Assembly (NCBI GenBank): GCA_015709655.1
Contig: CP054181.1
Coordinates: 2,538,207 to 2,602,206, forward strand
Reading direction: 5' to 3'
Length of the DNA stretch: 64,000 bases
Origin: Ignavibacteria bacterium
GTDB lineage: Bacteria; Bacteroidota; Ignavibacteria; Kapaibacteriales; Kapaibacteriaceae
The translations under genes and the position numbers were made by a program. This document shows, one piece after another, positions 45,787 through 54,121 of the stretch (positions are counted from its first letter, which is position 1; every line of letters starts with the position of its first letter). The notes beneath the pieces are model-generated. The model was not told the origin of the DNA and ran no database searches. It worked only from the letters and a program-made list of their open reading frames with translations.

Positions 45787-46422
45787 ATGAGAAAAATCCT
45801 AATCCCAGTTACTTCGCTCGTTATCTGCTTCTCGGTGATCCTACTGTGGACCAAGGGATTGAGTGCGTTTACAATCTTTTCATATACCCTTGCCGACGCT
45901 GGTCCGGTTCCCAGGCAGATGCCGGTGTTTAACCTGGTAGCACAGGATAGTTCTTTATTTACAATTTCGGACCTACACAGGTTTACACTTATAAATTTTG
46001 TTTATCTGAACTGCCCGGATGTGTGCCATAAGGTGAATAACAAGATCGAAGAAATTTACCATGAGTTCGATAGTACGATCGTTCCGTCGAAACTCGGATT
46101 CCTGACGATAAGCTTTGATCTGGCGAATGATGATATCCGGAAAATCAATAAGTACCGCGAATACTTTGGTGAGGATCTTAGTGGCTGGACTTTTGCGTTG
46201 CCACAGGGATTGTCGGAAGTGCAGTTCGACAAGATTCTAAAGGAGATCGGGATTTGGGCGCACCGGGTTCCCGACCGCGGAATCATCAACCATTCAATCT
46301 ACATGTTCCTGGTAGATGAGCATCAGACGATTGTTAAAATCCTCGATCCGGCGCGCTTGTCAAATGCCGAGATTATGAATCAGATTTCGCACTGTATCTC
46401 CGGTGTAGCGCATGCAAACTAA
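45787..46422 (+). CDS. SCO1/SenC-type copper chaperone
   Basis: 211 residues. An N-terminal membrane anchor, then a thioredoxin fold with the copper ligands CPDVC (Cys 76, 80) and His 169 (NHSIYMF). It delivers copper to CuA sites of heme-copper enzymes, matching the subunit II encoded upstream. Its end overlaps the next gene by 11 bases. Confidence 0.9.
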   Translation: MRKILIPVTSLVICFSVILLWTKGLSAFTIFSYTLADAGPVPRQMPVFNLVAQDSSLFTISDLHRFTLINFVYLNCPDVCHKVNNKIEEIYHEFDSTIVPSKLGFLTISFDLANDDIRKINKYREYFGEDLSGWTFALPQGLSEVQFDKILKEIGIWAHRVPDRGIINHSIYMFLVDEHQTIVKILDPARLSNAEIMNQISHCISGVAHAN

Positions 46423-46987
46423 GCTGGCTTCCGGTATTGTGGCGGCACTTGTTGCTGCTCTATTTTACATTGTATCGTTCCCGCTAAACACATGGCTGTC
46501 CGCAACAATGCCAAGACATCAGATTATCCAACTACCGGCCATGGTTATTCTGGGTGTACTTCTTGCGATGCCAATGCACAGGTTGCAGGTAAAGGATACT
46601 GCATGGGGAATTGCACTGCTGATTTATGTGATGGCATCTTTGATTTTCTGGATGCTACCGCATTCAATTGACTATGCGTTTGTAGAAACATGGTTTAACC
46701 GGCTCATGCACGTTAACATGGTTACTGTTGGACTATTCATCACAGCAGTCATGAGGGGAATTCGGTTTGAAGTTAAAATCCTTTTTATCGGCATGGTAGC
46801 CTCGATGCTAATGGCTACGGGTGTTGCACTGCGATCATTTAACATATTGCTGTGTAGTTCCTACTCCATTGATCAGCAGAGGGAAACAGGAATGTACGTT
46901 ATTCTGATTGGCGTTGCCGTGTATATCTTAACCGTGGTAACCTTTGGCAGAATGCTCAGGGCCAACCGGTTACGTCAGACCCAGTAA
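46412..46987 (+). CDS. Small multi-pass membrane protein, possibly an assembly factor
   Basis: 191 residues with about six membrane helices and conserved-looking His residues (MPRHQI, LPHSIDYAF, RLMHVN). Family not recognised. The overlap with the SCO gene and the position beside CuA oxidase-type genes suggest a role in assembly of that complex, by context only. Confidence 0.7.
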   Translation: MQTKLASGIVAALVAALFYIVSFPLNTWLSATMPRHQIIQLPAMVILGVLLAMPMHRLQVKDTAWGIALLIYVMASLIFWMLPHSIDYAFVETWFNRLMHVNMVTVGLFITAVMRGIRFEVKILFIGMVASMLMATGVALRSFNILLCSSYSIDQQRETGMYVILIGVAVYILTVVTFGRMLRANRLRQTQ

Positions 46988-47010
46988 AGGAATGTTCCTA
47001 TGGATAGGAG

Positions 47011-47688
47011 CTACTGCTTGCTTCCGTAGGCGATTGTTTCAAGTGCATAAATGTTGTTAATCACAAGGCGGTGCGGACTAAATGAAAGTATATCGTTCGA
47101 AGCGAACTCCTCAAGAATTTTCTTTAGTGCACTCGAGCTCACCCCCAACATCCCGGCAATGTCAGTAATCGTGTAGTTAATAACGTAGTACTCGTTATCA
47201 TAACCGGGCTGCGCTGTAGCCATTGAGAGAAGGAAAATGGCACACTGTACTCTAACGTTCCTTCGAGATATACAAGCCATTCGCTGCTCCACAAACAGTA
47301 CCTTTGTACTCAGATGCTTAAGCACGCTCCGAAGAACTGAAGGATTGGTTTGCATGGTACCAAGCAACTGGCCAGGCGGTACAAAGCAACCACTGACCGT
47401 CCCATTGGCGTAGGCAGAGTAATGACACGGCTGACTGTCGATAAGCATGTGCAGGCCTATCATGTCGCCCTGCCTGGCAATCCAAAGCGTGAGTGCACGG
47501 TTGGCGTCAAGGCTTGACATAATCTTCACCTGACCCTTGCAAACGCAGAATACACCGGCAGGCGACTCGCCTTCAACCATAATAAACTCATTGGAGTAAT
47601 GATGGATTAACGCACAGTCCGAGGGTGAGTTGAATACACACGAATGCGCCTGGTCCGATTTACCGTTATTGTGTGGTGTCAGGTTCAT
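47011..47688 (-). CDS. Crp/Fnr family transcriptional regulator
   Basis: 225 residues: an N-terminal cyclic-nucleotide-type beta barrel (about 25-115: FIMVEGESPAGVFCVCKGQVKI) and a C-terminal winged helix (about 160-215: YTITDIAGMLGVSSSALKKILEEF). Four Cys lie in the sensor half, but there is no classic FNR N-terminal cluster. It is next to the NO/respiratory module and the benzoyl-CoA cluster and could control either in response to O2 or NO. Confidence 0.88.
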   Translation of the reverse strand: MNLTPHNNGKSDQAHSCVFNSPSDCALIHHYSNEFIMVEGESPAGVFCVCKGQVKIMSSLDANRALTLWIARQGDMIGLHMLIDSQPCHYSAYANGTVSGCFVPPGQLLGTMQTNPSVLRSVLKHLSTKVLFVEQRMACISRRNVRVQCAIFLLSMATAQPGYDNEYYVINYTITDIAGMLGVSSSALKKILEEFASNDILSFSPHRLVINNIYALETIAYGSKQ

Positions 47689-47831
47689 GTCCGGGTTCTG
47701 TGGGACTGTTATCCTGCACCCCTTTACCAGGGTGCTACACTTAATTGTAAATGATAATGATAATTCAAACTTGTAGTTATTTCAATGGGTGAACTATGAC
47801 GGTTATCATGGAATTGAAAGTCTACCGGTTT

Positions 47832-49835
47832 CTATTTGCCCTGATACTCTACTTTTTTCCCGATAGATGTGAGTCCGAGGAGTGCATCAGAGGTGGAAAA
47901 AATCTCGTTAAGGTGATTCAGCTCAGAGCTGCAGCCTGCAGCCTTGGTAATCAACTCATCGGCCAACCGTAGTGCAACGGGCGCCTTTGATTGCACCATC
48001 TTTGTAAATTTCTGAGACAGGGCCTCATCAATTATGCCTTCCGACGTAGTACCGCTTACTATGTCGCTCAGGCTGTTCGTACTAAAGAACTCGGCAATGG
48101 CACTCCATTCTGGCGAAAGAGCAGTGTTGGCAGGCCCGGGTATAGGTGCTTCACCTGCGAGAATTGCAAACATCTCGTGCGGAGTGACAATCTTGTCCAC
48201 CAAACCAATTGCGGAGGCTTCGGATGCAGAAAGCATCTTCCCGGTAAATATGAGAAATTTGCTTAGCCCCTTACCCAACTTCCGTGCCGAACGCTGCGTT
48301 CCTCCCAAACCAGGGTATATTCCGATAGCAGTTTCAGGGAAGGCAAGCTGGGCCTTGGGTAGGGCAAGGACAATATCGGAACACAGTGCAAACTCAAGTC
48401 CGCCGCCGAGTGCCAGACCATTGATAATCGAAACAACGGTTTTGTTTGATGTATCGATCCTCTCAAACAGGTCTTGTCCTGCCTTGGTGAATGCAATGAT
48501 ATCATCAATGTTGTTGCTCTTAATCTTTGTTACAAAGTAGTTGATGTCGGCACCCGCAACAAACGCCTTTCCAGAGCCGGTGAAAAATATGGTTTTGATA
48601 TCAGGATCACTGTCTGCACTATCAAAACACGCAGCTAACTGACGCATAGTTTCTTCGCTGAATGCGTTCTGATATTCCGGCTGATCCATCGTGATGATGG
48701 CAATGGAACCATTCTTTTCCAGTTTAACGTTTTCAGATTTCCACCGGTCGGCGGACAGAGCGTTTGGCATCGGCATGGTATAGAGTGCTGCGATTTTGCC
48801 GACAAGGCTTCGTACGGCGTCTTCACCTAACCGGTTCATCATCTCGAACGGACCGCGCTTCCACTTTAGGCCAATCTTGGCACCACGGTTTATGGCAGCC
48901 ACGCTACACACGTTCTCATCAAGCAACTGCAGGCACACGAAGAATACCACACCAAGCATCCTGTCAGCAATTACGCGCTCCTGCTCCAGTGTGCCGAGTC
49001 CGCTGTCCGGTGTTGTGCCCAACAGCCACGGAGTGTTGGCTAATGCCTGTTTTTCAAGAACTTCCGACACTGTGTACAGATTACCATAACGTTCGAGAGT
49101 TTTCTCTGAGTGGTAGGCAACAGGGATACCTGTGGCATTCATCAGCTCGAACGGTCCCATTCCAATACCAAATACTTGTTTACAAACGGCATCAATCACA
49201 TCAATCGGATAGCCTTCGCCCAGCAGACGTGCTGACTCGTTCAGCCAGGGAACAAAGTACCGGTTAACAACAAAGCCGTACGAATCGGCACACGTGATGG
49301 CATCCTTCCCCGACAGGAACGAGAATCGTTGTGCCGCTATGAATGTTTCCGGAGCAGTCTTGCTGCCAGGTATAATTTCTACAAGGCGGTTTTTTGCAGC
49401 ATGATAAAAGTAATGAAGGCCAATAAAGCGTTCGGGATGATGAACCGATTCTGCTAATTCCGACACCGAAAACGAGGATGTGTTGGTAGCCAGAATACAG
49501 TCTGAAGATACAATCGTACTCAGTGTTTGAAAGAGTTCACTCTTTGCTTCAAAGTTTTCATAAATGGCTTCGATAACCAGATCGCAGTGTGCAAGACCGG
49601 CAAGAGTATCTGTTCCGTTTAGCCGCTGCATGAACTGTTCAACCTGTGTTTCGGTAAACAAACGTTTTTCAACTGCATCCCGTAACGTACTCTGAATACC
49701 GGTGATACCCTTTTGTACAATCTCCATCGACCGGTCTGCAAGCGTAACGGCGAAGCCTTCCTGAATGAACTTCTGAGCCAGTGCAGCACCCATGGTTCCG
49801 GCGCCAACAATTCCAACGTTCGTAATATCTTTCAT
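47832..49835 (-). CDS. 3-hydroxyacyl-CoA dehydrogenase / enoyl-CoA hydratase fusion
   Basis: 667 residues. N-terminal NAD-binding and C-terminal 3HCDH domains (VGIVGAGTMGAALAQKF at 6-22, HYFYHAAKNRLVEI, then a second helical domain to about 355), followed by a crotonase domain (about 385-660: FVAGADINYF, GLALGGGLEFAL, FPETAIGIYPGLGGTQ). The order is the reverse of FadB. In this cluster it would oxidise 3-hydroxypimelyl-CoA to 3-oxopimelyl-CoA. The ATG at 49835 is used; the longer frame overlaps dch. Last gene of the benzoyl-CoA cluster. Confidence 0.9.
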   Translation of the reverse strand: MKDITNVGIVGAGTMGAALAQKFIQEGFAVTLADRSMEIVQKGITGIQSTLRDAVEKRLFTETQVEQFMQRLNGTDTLAGLAHCDLVIEAIYENFEAKSELFQTLSTIVSSDCILATNTSSFSVSELAESVHHPERFIGLHYFYHAAKNRLVEIIPGSKTAPETFIAAQRFSFLSGKDAITCADSYGFVVNRYFVPWLNESARLLGEGYPIDVIDAVCKQVFGIGMGPFELMNATGIPVAYHSEKTLERYGNLYTVSEVLEKQALANTPWLLGTTPDSGLGTLEQERVIADRMLGVVFFVCLQLLDENVCSVAAINRGAKIGLKWKRGPFEMMNRLGEDAVRSLVGKIAALYTMPMPNALSADRWKSENVKLEKNGSIAIITMDQPEYQNAFSEETMRQLAACFDSADSDPDIKTIFFTGSGKAFVAGADINYFVTKIKSNNIDDIIAFTKAGQDLFERIDTSNKTVVSIINGLALGGGLEFALCSDIVLALPKAQLAFPETAIGIYPGLGGTQRSARKLGKGLSKFLIFTGKMLSASEASAIGLVDKIVTPHEMFAILAGEAPIPGPANTALSPEWSAIAEFFSTNSLSDIVSGTTSEGIIDEALSQKFTKMVQSKAPVALRLADELITKAAGCSSELNHLNEIFSTSDALLGLTSIGKKVEYQGK

Positions 49836-49845
49836 AGTTACACGC

Positions 49846-50619
49846 TTAGTTATTTGTCCACTGTGGTGTTCGCTTATCCAGAAATGCCTGGATGCCTTCA
49901 TTTGCGTCGTGGGTTTCCATGAGCTGGTGCACGTAGGTCTTCTCCAGCTCGGGGAGGTAGGTTGTGAGTAGTGTATTCACTTTTGTGCGTGCCGCCCTGG
50001 TTGCAAACCGTAGCGATGAAGCACTCTTTGGTACAATGTGTGTTGTTATCCATTGGCTTAGCCAGTCGTCGAGCTCCTGTCTGGTTTCTGCAACATGATT
50101 AAGCATACCCAGGTGTTGTGCCTCGACGGCTGTTATGGTTCGGCCGGATATCAGAAGCTCCTCGGCACGGACGCTTCCAATCTTTTCGGCAAGCAGGAGT
50201 GAGGCAGGCGGAGGAAAAACGCCAAGGATGATTTCGGGCTGCCCGAGTCTGGCTGTGGCATCGGCAATAAGCAGGTTGCACATTAAAGCCAGCTCCAGAC
50301 CTCCGCCCAGGCATTGTCCGGAAACAATCGCAACAGTAGGGATTGCAAGGTCAATCAGCTCATAAAAGATCTTATGAAATCCCTGAAGCATTCCGGCAGC
50401 CTGATCCTTACGATGCTCTTCAACGCTTGCACCAAACGAGAAGTGCTTGCCAGCACCTTCAAAGGTGATGAGCTTAAGATTGTTATTTGCTTTCGCTGCA
50501 GTTAAAAACTCCAGCAGGTCGTCAACCATCAGTTTATCGAGTACATTGCCCTTGCCGTCGTCAAGAACAATCCTGGCCACACTTCCGTCAAACATGTATG
50601 AAACGTGTACCTTGGTCAT
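49846..50619 (-). CDS. dch: Cyclohexa-1,5-diene-1-carbonyl-CoA hydratase
   Basis: 257 residues, crotonase fold. It adds water to the dienoyl-CoA made by benzoyl-CoA reductase, giving 6-hydroxycyclohex-1-ene-1-carbonyl-CoA. The segment KHFSFGASVEEH is characteristic of the dienoyl-CoA hydratases; oxyanion loop GQCLGGGLELAL follows. Three bases separate it from oah, and had is one gene further upstream, the set expected for the pathway. Confidence 0.9.
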   Translation of the reverse strand: MTKVHVSYMFDGSVARIVLDDGKGNVLDKLMVDDLLEFLTAAKANNNLKLITFEGAGKHFSFGASVEEHRKDQAAGMLQGFHKIFYELIDLAIPTVAIVSGQCLGGGLELALMCNLLIADATARLGQPEIILGVFPPPASLLLAEKIGSVRAEELLISGRTITAVEAQHLGMLNHVAETRQELDDWLSQWITTHIVPKSASSLRFATRAARTKVNTLLTTYLPELEKTYVHQLMETHDANEGIQAFLDKRTPQWTNN

Positions 50620-50622
50620 GAG

Positions 50623-51720
50623 CTACTCAGGTTTGGTGTATAGTGGCGAGATAACACGCTGAAGTTCATCATCCCAGGGGTGTCCTTCGGCAAGTAGCTG
50701 ACGCAGCTTGATGAAATCAGCTTCGCGGTTTTCTTTTGGGCCATCATTAAATGCCCTGAAGCCTGCCTTGGCTTCCGACATCATATTCAGAGCAAGCCAT
50801 TCGCGGCTGCTTTCTTTATTCTTATCCCAGTGCTCGAGTTTAAACTTGCGTACTTCCGAGATTGTTTTGTTGGTACAGTTGGGGAACGTGTATAGCAGCT
50901 TGGTGGCAAGTTTGTTTACGGCTTCATCCAGGAGTGACAGATCGGTTGTTGCTGAAGCAAGAATTTCTTTTGCCTCTGCCAGTTCACGCCCCGTTTTCAT
51001 CGTCCCAAACACGATGCGTCCGTAGTCGTCCGTTATTTTGTTTGTAACTACAAGCGGGTTTACGATGAACTCACCGTCAACTTTGTACACGGGCACGATA
51101 TCCGAAACAATGCCATGATAATACGCCTGATGTGCGGTAAGCGGCTCGCATAGTGTCAGTGATACCATTGCCTTTTCGATTCCCATGTAGAGAGGCAGAA
51201 AATCAGTTGCGCCACCAATCGGGGCGCTACCGTGCTTAGGTCCTGCCTGGCCAAAGCGTGCCGCATCACTGGTGATACTAAAATCGCAAGCCATGCCAAT
51301 CTCTTGTCCGCCACCAATACGCATCCCGTTGACTCTGCAAATCACCGGTTTCTCGCACTTTAGAATGGCACTAACCATATCGTTGAACAACCGCATATAC
51401 TGCGAGTACTCCTGCGGGTTTCCGGCATAGTATTCTGCATATTCCTTTGTGTTCCCACCGGTGCAGAATGCTTTGTCACCAACACCGGTAAATACCACGC
51501 TTACCACACTTCTGTCATTCGAGGCTTCGGCAAAGGCAAGGATGATCTCCTTCACAGCAGCAGTTGTGTACGAGTTGTATTGCCGCGGATTGTTCAGAAA
51601 AATCCACGCATTGAATAACCCTTGCACAGGATTGCCGCGCGCATCAAGGCACGGACGCTTCTCCACAAGGATTTCCTGATACGTGGTTTCTACGAGATTG
51701 TGATTTTTGAGTTGTTCCAT
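50623..51720 (-). CDS. oah: 6-oxocyclohex-1-ene-1-carbonyl-CoA hydrolase
   Basis: 365 residues, the crotonase-family ring-opening enzyme (Oah/BamA), a marker gene for anaerobic aromatic degradation. Visible: LNNPRQYNSYTTAAVKE, GDKAFCTGGNTKEYAEYYAGNP, RVNGMRIGGGQEIGMACDF and GPKHGSAPIGGATDFLP. It adds two waters and cleaves the ring, yielding 3-hydroxypimelyl-CoA. Five bases after had. Confidence 0.94.
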   Translation of the reverse strand: MEQLKNHNLVETTYQEILVEKRPCLDARGNPVQGLFNAWIFLNNPRQYNSYTTAAVKEIILAFAEASNDRSVVSVVFTGVGDKAFCTGGNTKEYAEYYAGNPQEYSQYMRLFNDMVSAILKCEKPVICRVNGMRIGGGQEIGMACDFSITSDAARFGQAGPKHGSAPIGGATDFLPLYMGIEKAMVSLTLCEPLTAHQAYYHGIVSDIVPVYKVDGEFIVNPLVVTNKITDDYGRIVFGTMKTGRELAEAKEILASATTDLSLLDEAVNKLATKLLYTFPNCTNKTISEVRKFKLEHWDKNKESSREWLALNMMSEAKAGFRAFNDGPKENREADFIKLRQLLAEGHPWDDELQRVISPLYTKPE

Positions 51721-51725
51721 GTGTG

Positions 51726-52808
51726 TTAATTATTGTTAAAGTCGGGTACAAGGACAATTCGCTTTGTGTAGAGGTGTTGTAATGAGTTCCGAAAAACATC
51801 GTTGATTTCCGACATTGGTTTTGTTTCAACGAAGGGGGCTATGTTAAGCTTTCCGGTTTCAATCAGGTTCAGAACTTCCGGATATAGCTCGGCACGGCAG
51901 CCCCACGTTCCAATCAGCTTGGCATCGAATGCCATCAGATTGCTCAATCGTACGTCTGCCTTGTCCATGGTAAAGCCAACAACCGACATTGTGGAGGCAA
52001 ACGTGAGAAGATTAAATCCAAGTTCCTGACCAGCCTTGGTACCACTCATTTCAAAGATTTTCCAGCCGGTTTGTGGTACGCCTAAACCGCGTGCAATGGT
52101 TTTGACGTTGTCCTTCACAGCCTTGATGTCCAGGTCTGCCGTATTGAGCGTTGCCTCAATGCCGTTATCCTTAGCTATCTGCAGCTTGGCATCGCTGATG
52201 TCGAGTGCCAACACCTTAGCGCCAAGAATCCGGGCAATCAGTGCTGCATAAATTCCAACGCCACCCACACCGATTACGATTGCCAGGTCACCCGCACGTA
52301 GCTCAGACTTTGCCACCACCTGGTATGGTGTAGAAATAGCGTCGGCAATCACAGCCAGGTGTGATAATGGGAAGCGGGCAAGGACAGAGTCCGGAACGGC
52401 ACATAAAAACCGCGAGGGTACGATAATGTGCGATGCAAATCCTCCATGGAAATCGTTGCCCGGCATGGTTTGATTGCGGCAGATATTGCTGCGTCCATTT
52501 TCACACAGGTCACATTCGCCGCACGGAAGCACGGCCGGTACGATCACGTTCTTGCCGATCCATTCCGGATCACCGGCTACCACCACGCCACTAATCTCGT
52601 GCCCGAGTGTTAACGGTAATGTATGCTTTGTTTGTACACCATAGTGCCAAAAACTTAAATCGGTATGGCAAACACCGCACCCTGAAATTTGTACAACCGC
52701 CTGTCCGGGTGCTGCCTGGGGCTGCTGCACCTGAACAAGTGAAAACTCCTTATCGGTTTCAGTCATCTGCCACTGAAACATTACATTATCTGATGAACTT
52801 GCATTCAT
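51726..52808 (-). CDS. had: 6-hydroxycyclohex-1-ene-1-carbonyl-CoA dehydrogenase
   Basis: 360 residues, zinc-type medium-chain dehydrogenase. Catalytic zinc segment SGCGVCHTDLSFWHYG and GHEISG; four structural-zinc Cys in CGECDLCENGRSNIC; NAD loop VIGVGGVG. It oxidises the 6-hydroxy to the 6-oxo intermediate that Oah uses. The ATG at 52808 has GGAA 8 bases upstream; a TTG start at 52859 would overlap the thiolase stop and adds a hydrophobic leader not expected in this enzyme. Confidence 0.9.
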   Translation of the reverse strand: MNASSSDNVMFQWQMTETDKEFSLVQVQQPQAAPGQAVVQISGCGVCHTDLSFWHYGVQTKHTLPLTLGHEISGVVVAGDPEWIGKNVIVPAVLPCGECDLCENGRSNICRNQTMPGNDFHGGFASHIIVPSRFLCAVPDSVLARFPLSHLAVIADAISTPYQVVAKSELRAGDLAIVIGVGGVGIYAALIARILGAKVLALDISDAKLQIAKDNGIEATLNTADLDIKAVKDNVKTIARGLGVPQTGWKIFEMSGTKAGQELGFNLLTFASTMSVVGFTMDKADVRLSNLMAFDAKLIGTWGCRAELYPEVLNLIETGKLNIAPFVETKPMSEINDVFRNSLQHLYTKRIVLVPDFNNN

Positions 52809-52855
52809 TGTTATTCCACAGGTAGTAATAAAAATTACAGGATAGGATGGCAAAC

Positions 52856-54121
52856 TCAATTACATGCCGTGTTCTCCAGCAGCACAGCCGTTGCCTGACC
52901 ACCTCCGATGCATGCCGAGACAATGCCAAAGCGCACATTCCGAGCCTGCATCTCGCGCGAGATTGTCAATGACAAGCGTACGCCGGTAGCCGCCAGGGGA
53001 TGTCCAAGGGCAATAGCGCCGCCATTGACATTCAGCCTGGCTCGGTCAAGGCCCAGCTCACGCTCACATCCGATGACTTGTGCAGAGAAGGCTTCATTAA
53101 TCTCAAACAATCCGATGTCAGAAACCTGCAGACCACTGATTTCAAGCAGGTGCTGAATGGCAGGCACTGGAGCAAGGCCCATGTACCGGGGGTCGATACC
53201 GACACTTGTGGCAGCAACAACTCTGGCGATTGGCTTAAGCCCCTTATCATCAATTGATTGTTGTGATGCAATAACAACAGAAGCCGCGCCATCCACGATG
53301 CCACTACAGTTACCGGCGGTGAGGACGCCGTCAGCCGAAAAGGTTGACGCCAGTTTTGCCAGCGACTCGCGCGTTGTAGCACGCACATGTTCATCGGAGG
53401 TGAAATTTTCCACACCGCGGGGCAGGCGCAGCTTGCGCGGCTTCAGCTCACCAGCCGTAAAGGTTACCGTATTCACCGGCGTAACTTCACCGGCAAAAAA
53501 GTCACGTTGCTTAGCATCGAGTGCGCGCTGGAACGAGCTAAAGGCATAGTCGTCACATTCCTGTCTGGTTATCGATAGTTTCTTGGCCACGTTCTCACCA
53601 GTCAGCGCCATTGAGTATCCGGCAGCCGTATCGTCGAGCGCTTCCCATAGCATATCAATAAAGCCCGGACGTCCCAGAGGATATCCCGAACGGTTACCAA
53701 AGGAGGCTGTCGGTGCGAGTGACATGGTCTCGGTGCCAACACAGAGAACGGTGCCGGCCTTGCCAAGCGTAATCTGTTCGGCTGCGGCGACAATGGTTTC
53801 AAAACCCGAACCGCAGATACGTTGTACCATGAGCGAGGGGACCTCCTCAGGTATGCCTGCAAAGAGTGAGATATGCCGGGGAAGGAAATAGGCGTCGCCT
53901 GAACTCTGACCGATATTGGCGGCAATCACCTGGTCAACGGCATCCGGGCTAACCTTGGCCTTCTCCAGCGCAGCTCGAGCAGAACAAATACCAAGATCGG
54001 TGGGTGAAACCTGAGAGAGGGTTCCGCAATACTTGCCAAATGGTGTTCGCATGCCATTGACAAGGAAGATTTTATCAAAGATGATACCAATGCCTTTTTT
54101 AATGCTGTGTTGTCCTGTCAT
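52856..54121 (-). CDS. Acetyl-CoA acyltransferase (thiolase)
   Basis: 421 residues. Active-site Cys in VQRICGSGFETIVAAA, NEAFSAQ, GGAIALGHPLAATG and the second Cys in SACIGGGQ. In context it would cleave 3-oxopimelyl-CoA to glutaryl-CoA and acetyl-CoA. Its start overlaps the stop of the fusion gene upstream by 4 bases, so they are coupled. Confidence 0.92.
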   Translation of the reverse strand: MTGQHSIKKGIGIIFDKIFLVNGMRTPFGKYCGTLSQVSPTDLGICSARAALEKAKVSPDAVDQVIAANIGQSSGDAYFLPRHISLFAGIPEEVPSLMVQRICGSGFETIVAAAEQITLGKAGTVLCVGTETMSLAPTASFGNRSGYPLGRPGFIDMLWEALDDTAAGYSMALTGENVAKKLSITRQECDDYAFSSFQRALDAKQRDFFAGEVTPVNTVTFTAGELKPRKLRLPRGVENFTSDEHVRATTRESLAKLASTFSADGVLTAGNCSGIVDGAASVVIASQQSIDDKGLKPIARVVAATSVGIDPRYMGLAPVPAIQHLLEISGLQVSDIGLFEINEAFSAQVIGCERELGLDRARLNVNGGAIALGHPLAATGVRLSLTISREMQARNVRFGIVSACIGGGQATAVLLENTACN

